Source: CAVQAH01 sp963784195 (GTDB lineage: Bacteria; Acidobacteriota; Vicinamibacteria; Vicinamibacterales; 2-12-FULL-66-21). From it: a stretch of DNA of 64,000 nt. Shown piece by piece: positions 55,030 through 64,000 of the stretch. The notes under the pieces are model-generated. The model worked only from the letters and a program-made list of their open reading frames with translations. It made no database searches and was not told the origin of the DNA. Position 1 is the first letter of the stretch. Each line of letters starts with the position of its first letter. The DNA is taken from the NCBI GenBank assembly GCA_963784195.1, contig CAWARA010000017.1:32125-96124 (forward strand), in the 5' to 3' direction. Made by a program: the position numbers and the translations under genes.

Positions 55030-56235
55030 ATGCCCTCCGTCGGCCCCCCTCACATCGTCAACATCGAAGACTTGCGGCTGGCCGCGCGGCGGCGGCTTCC
55101 GCGCGTCGTCTTCGACTACATCGATGGTGGCGCCGAGAGCGAAATCACGCTGCGCGAGAACTGCCGCGCCTTCGACCGGATGACGTTCCGTCCGCGCAGC
55201 GCGGTCGCGACGCCGCCTTCGGACCTGCGCACGACGGTTCTCGGCACCACCCTGGCGCTGCCGTTCATCCTCGCGCCCGTCGGCAGCAGCCGGATGTTCT
55301 ATCCCCGCGGCGAGGAACGGGCGGCGCGGGCCGCTGGTGCGGCTGGAACGGCGTATACGCTCTCGACGCTTTCGGGCTGCCGCCTCGAGGACGTCAAGCG
55401 CGCGACGAGCGGACCCGCGTGGTATCAGCTGTACCTGGTCGGCGGACGCGATTGCGCGCTGGCGACGATGGGCCGTGCGCGATCCGTCGGTTTCAGCGCG
55501 CTCGTCGTCACGATCGATACGCCGGTCGCCGGCTTGCGCGAGCGTGACGTCCGAAACGGATCGAAAGAACTGCTGACGCGAAAGATCTGGCCGTCGCTTC
55601 CCTACCTGCCGCAGATGCTCGCGCGGCCGCGATGGCTGGCCGGCTTCCTCGGCGACGGCGGCCTCATGAAGTTCCCGAACATCATCCTGCCCGATGGACC
55701 GATGCTCTATGCCGATGTGGCGACCGCACTCGAACAGTCCACCGTGACCTGGCGCGACCTGGGATGGATCCGGGACGCGTGGAAGGGACCGATCGTCGTC
55801 AAGGGCGTCCACACGGAAGACGATGCGAGGAAGGCGGTCGACAATGGGGCCGACGCCATCGTCGTCTCGAACCATGGAGGCCGCCAGCTCGACGGGGTCA
55901 AGGCGACGATTCGCGTGCTGCCGGAAGTCGTGTCGGCTGTTCGCGGGCAGGTCGAGGTCCTGCTCGATGGCGGGATCCGGAGAGGAAGCGACGTCGTGAA
56001 AGCGTTGTGCCTGGGAGCTCGCGCGGTCCTGATCGGACGCGCGTATGCTTATGGCCTGGGAGCCGCCGGTGAAGCCGGTGTCGCGCGCGCGATCGAGATC
56101 CTGCGAACCGACGTCGTCCGCACGCTCAAGCTGCTCGGGTGTCCGTCCGTGACGGAGCTCGATGCGACCTATGTCGATGTCCCGGAAGGCTGGGTTCGGG
56201 GACCGGCCGAAGCCGAACACTACACGTCCCGCTAA
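55030..56235 (+). CDS. lldD: FMN-dependent L-lactate dehydrogenase / alpha-hydroxy-acid oxidase
   Basis: A 401-residue TIM-barrel flavoenzyme. The start IVNIEDLRLAARRRLPRVVF-DYIDGGAE is typical of the family. The FMN and active-site residues include PVGSSRMFYPRGEERA, WYQLYLVG, the lysine in VVKGVHTEDDA, the catalytic base in VSNHGGRQLDG and the phosphate loop LLDGGIRRGSD...LIGRAYAYG. It oxidises lactate to pyruvate at the membrane side of the cytoplasm. With the divergent permease it forms a lactate-use pair. A mandelate or glycolate substrate is possible, but the pairing supports lactate. Confidence 0.92.
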   Translation: MPSVGPPHIVNIEDLRLAARRRLPRVVFDYIDGGAESEITLRENCRAFDRMTFRPRSAVATPPSDLRTTVLGTTLALPFILAPVGSSRMFYPRGEERAARAAGAAGTAYTLSTLSGCRLEDVKRATSGPAWYQLYLVGGRDCALATMGRARSVGFSALVVTIDTPVAGLRERDVRNGSKELLTRKIWPSLPYLPQMLARPRWLAGFLGDGGLMKFPNIILPDGPMLYADVATALEQSTVTWRDLGWIRDAWKGPIVVKGVHTEDDARKAVDNGADAIVVSNHGGRQLDGVKATIRVLPEVVSAVRGQVEVLLDGGIRRGSDVVKALCLGARAVLIGRAYAYGLGAAGEAGVARAIEILRTDVVRTLKLLGCPSVTELDATYVDVPEGWVRGPAEAEHYTSR

Positions 56236-56245
56236 CAGTGCCATC

Positions 56246-57592
56246 ATGAAACTCACTCCTCTAGACGCCGACCGCAAGCACCTGCTTCATCCGCTGCATC
56301 ATCCAGTTGCGTACAAGAATTCGCGGATCTGGGTCGAAGGCCGCGGCGCGACTATCAAGGACGCCGACGGGCGTGAGTACCTCGACGGTCTGGCCGGACT
56401 TTGGAACGTCAATGTAGGCCACGGCCGTCGCGAGCTTGCCGACGCCGCCTCGGCACAGATGTCGACGCTGGCCTACGCGTCGTCATACGCCGGCTCCACA
56501 AACCTCCGGGCGATCGAGCTCGCCGAGCGGATGAGCGGGCTCGCCTACCCGCAGATCAACGCGTTCTACTTCACGAGCGGCGGTGCCGAAGCCACCGACA
56601 CGTCGATCAAGACCTCGCGGTTCTACTGGAAGGCGCTGGGAAAGCCGGACAAGGTCAAGGTCATCTCGCGCCTGCGCGGCTACCACGGCCTGACGTTGGC
56701 CGCGATGAGCGCGACGGGGCTGCCAGCGTTCTGGCCGATGTTCGAGCCACGGGTGCCGGGGTTCGTCCATATCGACGCGCCCGATCCGTATCGCTTCGTG
56801 AACCCCGATCCGGCAGTCAGTCTCGGCGTGGCGGCGGCGAATCAACTCGAAGCCGCGATCCTGCGCGAAGGCGCGGACACGGTCGCCGCCTTCATCGCCG
56901 AGCCGGTGCAGGGCGCTGGTGGTGTGATCGTTCCGCCGCCCGACTACTTTCCCCGTATCCGCGAAATCTGTGACAAGTACGAGGTGCTCTTCATCTCTGA
57001 CGAGGTCATCACCGGTTTCGGGCGTACGGGCCGGTGGTTCGGCCTGGAACACTACGGTGTCGAGCCGGACATCATGCAGTTCGCGAAGGGGATCACGAGC
57101 GGGTACGTGCCGCTCGGCGGCGTCGGCCTCTCGGACCGCGTGCGTGAAGTCGTGGAGAACGTGCCGCTACAGAAGCGCTGGATGCACGCCTACACGTATT
57201 CGGGCCATCCGACATGCTGTGCGGTCGCGCTGAGGAACATCAGAATCCTCGAGGAGGAACGGCTGGTGGAGCGCGCGGCAGCGCTCGGAACGCATTTCCG
57301 GAAGAGGCTCGACGGCCTCCTGTCGCAGGAAGGCGTCGGCCACGTGCGCTCGCAGGGCCTGATCGGTGCGGTCGAAATCGTCGCAGACAAGTCGACGAAG
57401 GCCCTGCACCCGCCGGAAGCTCAGATCGCGCAGCGGCTGACCGACGCGCTGCTGGACCACGGACTCTATACGCGCGTCGCGCTCGACTGCATCTGCCTCG
57501 CGCCGCCACTCGTCGTCACCGAAGAGCAGATCGACCGGATCGTGGCAATCATCGCGGAAGTCGTCCCGGCGGTCTGTGGGGTTCGGCTTTAG
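56246..57592 (+). CDS. Class III aminotransferase (omega-amino acid:pyruvate type)
   Basis: A 448-residue PLP enzyme. The start HPLHHPVAYKNSRIWVEGRG and YLDGLAGLWNVNVGHGRREL are typical of taurine- or beta-alanine:pyruvate-type transaminases. Further marks are FTSGGAEATDTSIK, the PLP aspartate in LFISDEVITGFGRTG and the Schiff-base lysine in MQFAKGITSGYVPLGG. The ATG at 56246 lies only 10 bp after the lactate dehydrogenase stop, so the two are likely co-transcribed. It could use pyruvate made from lactate as the amino acceptor; the donor is not known. Confidence 0.9.
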   Translation: MKLTPLDADRKHLLHPLHHPVAYKNSRIWVEGRGATIKDADGREYLDGLAGLWNVNVGHGRRELADAASAQMSTLAYASSYAGSTNLRAIELAERMSGLAYPQINAFYFTSGGAEATDTSIKTSRFYWKALGKPDKVKVISRLRGYHGLTLAAMSATGLPAFWPMFEPRVPGFVHIDAPDPYRFVNPDPAVSLGVAAANQLEAAILREGADTVAAFIAEPVQGAGGVIVPPPDYFPRIREICDKYEVLFISDEVITGFGRTGRWFGLEHYGVEPDIMQFAKGITSGYVPLGGVGLSDRVREVVENVPLQKRWMHAYTYSGHPTCCAVALRNIRILEEERLVERAAALGTHFRKRLDGLLSQEGVGHVRSQGLIGAVEIVADKSTKALHPPEAQIAQRLTDALLDHGLYTRVALDCICLAPPLVVTEEQIDRIVAIIAEVVPAVCGVRL

Positions 57593-57612
57593 AGCCGAAT
57601 CTCCACTGTTTG

Positions 57613-57637
57613 GCGTCCGGCTAAAGCCGGACGCTAC
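57613..57637. repeat. REP-like hairpin with CTAC tail
   Basis: GCGTCCGGCT-AA-AGCCGGACGC followed by TAC gives a perfect 10-bp stem, CTAC at its end (GTAG on the other strand). It nearly repeats the hairpin at 21325 (arms differ by one base, loop AA not GA). It sits between the convergent aminotransferase and hexosaminidase genes and overlaps the last codon of the latter. Confidence 0.8.
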
Positions 57638-59288
57638 GGATCGAGCGGGCGGAAATTGACGTCCAGCGCCCGCAAGCGCGTGACGTGCTCCCGCAACCGA
57701 ACGAGGAAGTTCGCGTAATCCTTCTTTTCCTTCGGCGTCCACACCACCTCCGCCAGCGCGGTCAGCCTGGGGAAGGCCATGTACTCGACCTTCTTCGGAT
57801 TCGGCATGTACTCCGTCCACACGTTAGCCTGGCCGCCGAGGACGTGTTTCACGTACTGCGGTTCGAGCTCCGAGGGGACCGGCTCGAACGAGTAGACGGT
57901 TTCGAGCGGCACGAATCCGCCTATCGCGAGCGGCTCGGCGTTCTGATCCTTCGACTGGTAGTAATCGAGGTAGACGTGGGTCGTGGGTGTCATCACGACA
58001 TCGTGCTGCGCTCGCGCCGCCTCGATTCCTCCCTTGGTGCCCCGCCACGACATCACGACCGCGTTCTCTGCGAGACCACCCTCGAGAATCTCGTCCCATC
58101 CAATCAGCCGCCGGTTGCGCTTCGTCAGGAACGTATCCATCTGACGGATGAACCAGCTTTGCAGCTCGTGTTCGTCGGCGAGGCCGAGCTCCTTGATGCG
58201 CGCCTGAATCCGCGGATTGACCTTCCACTTGGCCTTGTCCGCCTCGTCGCCACCGATGTGGATGTAGCGGCTCGGGAAGATCTCGAGCACCTCCGACAGT
58301 ACGTTCTGCATGAACTGCACGGTCGAAGGCTCGGCGTTCAGGATGTCTGAGAAGATGCCCCATGTCTTCGCCACTTCGACGGGCTCACCGGTCACGCCGA
58401 GCTCGGGATACGCGGCGATTGCGGCCATCGCGTGCCCGGGCATCTCGATTTCCGGCACGACGTTGACGAAGCGCGCCTTGGCATACGCGACGATCTCGCG
58501 GGCATCCTGCTGCGTGTAGAACCCGCCGTGGCGAATGCCGTCGAACGTCAGGTCGTTGGTGCGGCGCATGCGTCCGGTGAGCGTCTCTTTCCGCCACGCG
58601 CCAATTTCGGTGAGCTTCGGATACTGCTTGATCTCCAGGCGCCAGCCCTGATCCTCCGTCAGATGCCAGTGGAACGTGTTCAGCTTGTGAAGCGCGAGAA
58701 GGTCGATGTACTTCTTGACGAACTCTTTCGGCATGAAGTGCCGGCCGACGTCGAGGTGCCCGCCACGCCAGGGGAACCGCGGCATGTCTTCAATCGTGAC
58801 CGCCGGCACATGCCACACGGTGTTGCCGGCAGGCGCGTCCCGGAAAATGTCGCTCGGAAGGAGCTGCCGCAAGGTTTGAACACCGTAGAAGAGGCCGGCA
58901 AGCTCCGGTGCCCTGATCAACACGCGACTGGCTCGGACGTCGAGCAGATACCCCTCGGCTCCGAGCCGCTTCAGGCCTGAATCGCGCCTGAGTGCAATCG
59001 AGCCGGCCGGCGCGGCGCCTCCCGCCGCTTGAATCCGCAAATCAAAGCCGGTCGCCGGTTCGAGGTACTGAGCCAGCTGGCGTCCAACCGCTGCGCTCGC
59101 CTGGTCGGTCGAAATGACCGTGCGCCTCGTCAGCGTGAACGTCCCTTTTCCGGGAACGACGGAAACAGGTTGCGGAATAACGCGAGCGCTGGCGAATCCT
59201 GTTTCACACTCTGCGCATTCATATCAACGCCGTGGACGGCGAGCAGGCCGGCGAGCAACGCCCTTACGGCAATCTGTCGTGAGCACAT
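57634..59288 (-). CDS. Beta-N-acetylhexosaminidase, GH20 (one frameshift)
   Basis: About 550 residues. The signal peptide (IAVRALLAGLLAVHGVDMNAQ) from ATG 59288 is in one frame. The rest, starting RVIPQPVSVVPGKGTFTLTRR, is in another, with the break near 59175. The domain order is GH20b (to about residue 150), then the catalytic barrel: FPWRGGHLDVGRHF, NTFHWHLTEDQGWRLEI, VPEIEMPGHAMA, the Asp-Glu pair in IHIGGDEADKAKW, and WDEILEGGLAENAVVMSWRG. It removes terminal GlcNAc or GalNAc from glycans outside the cytoplasm. A sulfatase begins 101 bp away in the other direction, a common companion in glycan breakdown. Confidence 0.92.
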
Positions 59289-59389
59289 GAAAGTTATCCA
59301 GGAACAGGGAACGAGAATCAGAAGCCGATTGTATGCCGACATCATCCCTTTTTCTTGTCCGGCCGGGGCGTCCGTGCGAGGATGCGCGC

Positions 59390-60832
59390 ATGCACCGATA
59401 CATCGTGTCACCTGCCCGGGCGGTGTTGTGCATCGCGCTCCTCTGTGCCCTGCATGTGGGCGTTGCGCGTCAGGCGCATGCGGATTCCGGTCAAACCCGC
59501 TCGGCGCCAACCAGGCCGAACGTGCTCCTTATCATGGCCGACGACCTCAACAACGACCTGGGTACGTACGGTCACCCGTTGGTCAAGACGCCAAACATCG
59601 ATCGTCTCGCCGCACGCGGCCTGCGGTTCGACCGGGCGTATACCCAGTTTCCGCTGTGCAGCCCGAGCCGTGTGTCGCTGCTGACGGGACTGCGCCCGGA
59701 TACCACCCGAGTGCTCGACCTGCAGACAGACTTCCGACAGGTCCTGCCGGATGTCGTGACCCTTCCGCAGATGTTCAGGCGCAACGGGTACTTCGTCGCA
59801 CGTGTCGGCAAGATCTATCACTATGGGAATCCTGGCCAGATAGGTACGAGCGGCCTGGACGATCCCGCGTCGTGGGACGTGTTCGTCAACCCTCGAGGGA
59901 TCGACAAGGACGAAGAGGGACAACTCACGAATTTCACGCCGACGCGGAACATTGGCAGTGCGCTGGCCTACTACGCGTCGCCTGCCGGTGACGAGGAACA
60001 TACGGACGGCAAAGTGGCGACAGAGACGATCGCCCTCCTCGAGAAGAACAAAGACCAACCGTTCTTCATCGGCGCGGGCTTCTACCGACCGCACTGCCCT
60101 TTCATCGCGCCTTCGAAGTACTTCGATCAGTATCCCTTGGATCGGATCCCTGCGCCGTCGGCGCCTCAGGCGCCCGGAGCGCCCGCCGCAGCCTGGTTTA
60201 CCACGCCACCACATTGGGGCATCAGCGAACAGGCGCAGCGGGAGAGCATCCGCGCCTACTACGCGTCGATCAGCTTCCTGGATGCAAATGTGGGACGGAT
60301 CCTCGACGCCCTCGATCGTCTTGGTCTCACAGACAAGACCATCGTCGTTTTTCTGAGCGATCACGGCTATCAGCTAGGCGAGCAGGGCCAGTGGATGAAA
60401 CAGACGTTGTTCGAGCGCGCCGCACGCGCGCCGTTTATCGCCGCCGGCCCTGGCATTCCGAAGGGGCGCTCGACGTCGAGGGTCGTCGAATTCCTCGATC
60501 TGTATCCAACGCTTGCACAACTGGCCGGAGTGCGAGCGCCCGAGGGGCTGCACGGCCGCTCGCTAGCGCCGCTCCTGAGGAACCCGAACGCGAAATGGGA
60601 CTACCCGGCTCTGACGCAAGTCCGCAGAAACTCGGCGGGATCTCTGTACATGGGCTACAGCATCCGCACCGAAAAGTGGCGCTACACGGAATGGGACAAC
60701 GGCAAGCGTGGCGTGGAGCTCTACAGCGAGGTCGACGATTCCAGCGAGACCCACAATCTTGCGGAGGATCCGAAACGCGAGAAGGTCGTCGCCGACATGC
60801 GACGCCTTCTCCGCCGCGTCAGGGGGCAGTGA
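59390..60832 (+). CDS. Sulfatase (iduronate-2-sulfatase/arylsulfatase-like)
   Basis: A 480-residue secreted enzyme with a signal peptide (PARAVLCIALLCALHVGVARQAHA) and GAGGA before the ATG at 59390. The formylglycine site CSPSR is intact in QFPLCSPSRVSLLTGL; the cysteine must be converted by a maturase not present here. Metal ligands are in VLLIMADDLNNDLG and VVFLSDHGYQLGEQGQW. The EDPKREKVVADMRRLL end is typical of family S1. The GYFVARVGKIYHYG and GAGFYRPHCPF pieces look like iduronate-2-sulfatase. It should remove sulfate from sugars, next to a divergent hexosaminidase. Confidence 0.92.
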   Translation: MHRYIVSPARAVLCIALLCALHVGVARQAHADSGQTRSAPTRPNVLLIMADDLNNDLGTYGHPLVKTPNIDRLAARGLRFDRAYTQFPLCSPSRVSLLTGLRPDTTRVLDLQTDFRQVLPDVVTLPQMFRRNGYFVARVGKIYHYGNPGQIGTSGLDDPASWDVFVNPRGIDKDEEGQLTNFTPTRNIGSALAYYASPAGDEEHTDGKVATETIALLEKNKDQPFFIGAGFYRPHCPFIAPSKYFDQYPLDRIPAPSAPQAPGAPAAAWFTTPPHWGISEQAQRESIRAYYASISFLDANVGRILDALDRLGLTDKTIVVFLSDHGYQLGEQGQWMKQTLFERAARAPFIAAGPGIPKGRSTSRVVEFLDLYPTLAQLAGVRAPEGLHGRSLAPLLRNPNAKWDYPALTQVRRNSAGSLYMGYSIRTEKWRYTEWDNGKRGVELYSEVDDSSETHNLAEDPKREKVVADMRRLLRRVRGQ

Positions 60833-60835
60833 CTC

Positions 60836-63552
60836 CTACTCGGTTCGCAGGGCCACAATCGGATCGACGCGCGCGGCACGCATCGCTGGCAGATACGCAG
60901 CAACGGCTGCGACGATCGTGAGCGCCAGGGCGGAGGCGGTCAGCGTCGCCGGATCGGTGGCGCTCAGGCCGAAGAGCAGGCCCGACACCTGGCTGGACGC
61001 CAGCCGGCCCACGATGTAAGCGCCGGGGACGCCGATCGCCAGCCCAATCAGCACCAGAAGCAGCGCCTCGCGCATCACCATGCGAACCACGACTTCCTCG
61101 CGCGGCGCCTAGCGCCATGCGAATGCCCATCTCGGCGGTCCGACGCACGACCGCGAAGGCCATGAGACCGTAAAGACCGACGGACGCGAGCAGCAGCGCG
61201 AGCAAGACCAAAGAGGCTCGACAAGGTCGCGACCAATCGTTCGCGCATCAGCACGCCTTCCATTTGAGCGGCCAGCGTGTAGATGGGAAAGAGCGGCATG
61301 TCCTTGTCGATCCGCTGCACTTCCTCGCGAACTCGCGACGTGACACCGGCCGCGTCCGGCAACACGCGGACGTGCAGCGTCATTTGCCCGCGCCCGGTAC
61401 TGGTCTGAAGGAAGGGCTGATACATAAGCGGCGGCGTCTCGCCCTTCAGGCTCGAGTACTTCGAATCCTTCACGACGCCGATGATCTCGCGCAGCCGATT
61501 CCTGCTATCGACGAACGACTTCCCAACCGGGTTCTCGCCGTGCATGAACTGCCGCACGAACGCTTCGTTGACGACGCCAACGAACGGGGAGTTGGCCGCG
61601 AGGTCGCGAGCCTCGAGATCGCGCCCTGCAAGGATCGGAATGCCCATCGTGGCGAAGTAGTTCGGATAGACCATCAACCTCGCCACGGTCTTCCTCTCGC
61701 CCGTGGGATGCTGAAGCGGCGACGCAAACGCCACGTGTGTCGTGGGGCTGAAGTGCGCGAGGCTGGCCGCGCGCACTCCTGGAATGGACTCGACCCGCTG
61801 GAGCAGATCACGGTAAATGTTGTCGAGCCGGGCCGATGCGCCCTCGATGTTCCGTTGATCGCTGCCTCTCGGCTCCACCCGCACGACCAGCAGGGTCTCG
61901 CGATCGAATCCCTTGTCCTGACTGTCGAGCCTTTGCAGGCTGCGGACGAAGAGCCCGGCGCCAAACAGCAGAAGCAGGCAGAGAGCCACCTGCGACACGA
62001 CGAGGATCTTTCCCGGCCCGAAGCGATGCCCACTGCCGACGGTCCCGCGGGCGTGGCCCCGCAATCCCGAAATGACGTCGATGCGGGAGGCGCGCAGCGC
62101 GGGCATCATCCCGCAAAGGACCCCGGTGAGAACTGACACCGCCGCCGTGAATGTCAGGATGCGTAGATCGGGTTGGAGGTCGAGCACGATCGGCGTGCGG
62201 CCCGAGGACATGAACTGCACCAGAAACCCGGTCGCCCAGCGCGCGAATGCGAGACCAAGCAATCCACCGCCTATCGCCAGCAGCACGTTTTCTATCAAGA
62301 GCTGCCGAACCAGGCGCCAGCGTCCCGAGCCGAGGGCCAGGCGCATCGAGAACTCGGGCAGACGCGAGGCCGCGCGGGCCAGGACGAGGTTGGCAACGTT
62401 GGCGCAGGCAATGAGCAAGACGAGGCCGACTACCGCCATGAGTACGAAGAGCGGCTGCGAGAACTGTTGCCGCAAACTGGAAAGTCCAGTGGCGGCCGGA
62501 GTCAACCCGAGTCTCTCCGGAATCCGCCGCGGCAGATCACCAGGGGCCGAAGGCTTGGTCATCAGCGGATCCAGAACGTCCAGGCTCGCGAACGCAGCCG
62601 CGGCCTGTTGCGGGCTGCGGTCGGATGGAAGTCGGCCGACCATCGTGAGCCACCAGCTGATCAGGATGGACTCACCGAGCCAGTTTTCGGCGGCGGGCAT
62701 CACCGTCGGCTGCATCATCACTGGAACGAACAGGTCGGCCGCTCGTCCGACCTCCAACCCGAAGAAGTCCGGCGGGGCGACCCCGATAACGGTGAACGAT
62801 GTTCCGGCGATGGATATCGACCGGCCGATCGCTGACGGCTCCATCCCGAAACGGCGCTTCCAGTAGTTGTGGCCGAGGACCACCACAGGATGCGCGTTCG
62901 GGTTCACATCGTCTTCCGGCCCGATGGTCCGGCCGGCAATGGCGTTGATGCCAAGCAGCCGGAAGAACGTCCCCGAGACGAGTTGTCCCTCAGCCGTCGG
63001 CTCGCTGCTCCCGTCGATGCTGACGTTGAATCGGGCGCTGGAGTACGCGGCTACGTCGGAAAACGCCGGATTCTGATGGCGAAAGCGGCGAAACTCGTTG
63101 TAGGCAAACCCGGTGGCGCTGCCCTCCGGCTGGTGTCGTTGCACGAAGTAGAGCGACGTCGGCTCGGCGACCGGCAGCATCCGGAACAGGACTGCGTCGA
63201 GCAGCGTGAAGATCGCGGTGTTGGCGCCGATCCCGAGCGCCAGCGAGATCACCACCACCGTTGCAAAGCCCGCGTTCTTGCGGAGCTGCCGGAGACCGAA
63301 CCGGAGGTCCTGCAGCGACGTTTCCAGCAGCGAGAGTCCGCGCGCGTCCCGGCATTCCTCCTTGAGCTGCTCGACACCGCCCATCGCGAGGCGCGCCTGG
63401 CGGATCGCCTCGTCCCGCGGCATCCCGGCCTTCATGTACTTCGCGACTTGACGTTCGAAGTGAAACTGAAGCTCCTGATCGAGCTCACGCTCTACAGTCT
63501 CACGCTGGAAGATGGCGCGGAACCGGTACTTGAGGTCGCTGAACAGGCTCAT
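60836..63552 (-). CDS. ADOP-type MacB/FtsX permease (two frameshifts)
   Basis: About 905 residues. An N-terminal cytoplasmic helical domain (RFRAIFQRETVERELDQELQ) is followed by a first MacB core with membrane helix (GFATVVVISLALGIGANTAI) and an FtsX region. The second core and FtsX follow. Near 61205 and 61110 the frame must change to continue GLYGLMAFAVVRRTAEMGIR and the end MREALLLVLIGLAIGVPGAY...ALRTE. It is a two-module permease of the acidobacterial duplicated orphan permease kind, with no ATPase of its own here. The PadR gene directly upstream is its usual partner. It ends 3 bp before the convergent sulfatase gene. Confidence 0.9.
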
Positions 63553-63561
63553 GACGCCTCC

Positions 63562-63894
63562 TCATGCCATGTCGAGGATCTGGCCGATCGTCCGCGAGAG
63601 CGTTCGCCACGCCACCGTGTCCGAATTGAGCTGCTTGCGGCCCGCGGCCGTCAGCTCGTAGTACTTCGCGTTGCGGTTGTTGTCGGACGGCGCCCACTCG
63701 GCTTTGATCCAGCCGCGACGCTCGAGCCGGTGCAGTGCGGGATACAACGATCCCTGCTGAACCTGAACTACTCCGGTTGAGATTTGTTGAAGACGCTCCG
63801 AGATCGCCCATCCGTGCTGCGGCTCGAGCGAGAGGACTTTCAGAATGAGCAGGTCGAGTGTGCCCTGCGGCAGGTCAATCCGCTTGTTGGCCAT
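63562..63894 (-). CDS. PadR-family transcriptional regulator
   Basis: A 110-residue winged-helix repressor: DLPQGTLDLLILKVLSLEPQ, HGWAISERLQQIS, VQVQQGSLYPALHRLERRGW and a C-terminal helix for dimerisation (RKQLNSDTVAWRTLSRTIG). It lies 9 bp before the ADOP permease. This pairing is the normal arrangement, and the PadR protein probably represses its own operon until a ligand or stress releases it. A 14-bp perfect inverted repeat lies 19 bp upstream of its start. Confidence 0.93.
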   Translation of the reverse strand: MANKRIDLPQGTLDLLILKVLSLEPQHGWAISERLQQISTGVVQVQQGSLYPALHRLERRGWIKAEWAPSDNNRNAKYYELTAAGRKQLNSDTVAWRTLSRTIGQILDMA

Positions 63895-63913
63895 TTAGCT
63901 GCCTCCCCTGAGG

Positions 63914-63948
63914 CTTCGACAGGAAGACTACTCCTCTTCCTGTCGAAG
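63914..63948. promoter_or_regulatory. Perfect 14-bp inverted repeat upstream of padR, candidate operator
   Basis: CTTCGACAGGAAGA (63914-63927) is repeated inverted as TCTTCCTGTCGAAG (63935-63948), with a 7-base spacer, 19 bp before the PadR start at 63894. It could bind the PadR dimer for self-control, or form a leader hairpin. Its centre region also has CTACT. Nothing else is seen up to the end of the window. Confidence 0.5.
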
Positions 63949-64000
63949 TGCAAGGGAAGCTGGAACGTTGAGGTTGCGGGCAGGCGGCCGGGCTCAGCCA

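Overview
The window looks like chromosomal DNA of an acidobacterium, most likely class Vicinamibacteria. This is inferred from family content and not from a marker gene. The DNA is GC-rich. It carries Oar-like TonB-dependent receptors with an N-terminal carboxypeptidase-regulatory-like domain, a PadR regulator next to a large MacB/FtsX permease of the acidobacterial duplicated-permease type, a VWFA-related protein of the acidobacterial kind, and many secreted amidohydrolases, serine hydrolases and beta-propeller proteins. I see no rRNA, tRNA, CRISPR array, phage module or complete insertion sequence.

Layout. 1-3.2 kb: start of a FAD oxidoreductase and a TonB receptor. 3.2-11.9 kb: a sulfatase-fold/TPR lipoprotein facing an amidohydrolase, S9 peptidase, amino-acid permease, amidohydrolase run that would suit peptide scavenging. 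11.9-19.7 kb: a leftward operon of a heavily frameshifted TonB receptor, an esterase-like hydrolase with a PDZ domain and a large BNR-type propeller. 19.9-26.7 kb: a class V aminotransferase, a small secreted protein, a phosphoesterase, and a leftward VWFA / two-subunit TPP decarboxylase / cyclase cluster. 26.7-32.2 kb: a TPR protein, a CusF-SCO1 lipoprotein and a coupled amidohydrolase pair. 32.3-38.7 kb: an ABC exporter (adaptor, FtsX permease, ATPase), a zinc alcohol dehydrogenase and a SRPBCC protein. 38.8-46.5 kb: a lone MacB-like periplasmic domain lipoprotein, a FAD monooxygenase, a PQQ-type propeller, two DinB proteins around argG, and a class C serine hydrolase. 47-51.2 kb: an Lhr-type helicase. 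51.3-57.6 kb: a second serine hydrolase, a divergent lactate permease / lactate dehydrogenase pair and a class III aminotransferase. 57.6-64 kb: a GH20 hexosaminidase, a sulfatase, an ADOP permease and PadR.

The most unusual content lies between the genes. Two roughly 320-bp gene-free elements (43112-43428 and 46546-46870) share about 57-bp terminal inverted repeats around a cloverleaf-like core. The core has a 34-35 bp central stem and two side hairpins. The second core aligns with the reverse complement of the first and shows compensatory stem changes. Both elements sit in divergent intergenic regions, 8-12 bp upstream of the leftward start codon. In addition, about ten intergenic regions hold short degenerate tandem repeats of period 7 (sometimes 8-9). 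Most are arranged as inverted arrays, and each array uses one of a few unit families. REP-like hairpins ending in CTAC and an 87-bp inverted repeat complete the picture.

Many genes (TonB receptors, sulfatase/TPR, BNR propeller, class V aminotransferase, TPR protein, FtsX permease, alcohol dehydrogenase, Lhr, GH20, ADOP) read through only if one or more frameshifts are allowed. Conservation continues across the breaks, so I treat most of them as probable indel errors in the assembly. The second TonB receptor, with about seven breaks, may be a true pseudogene.
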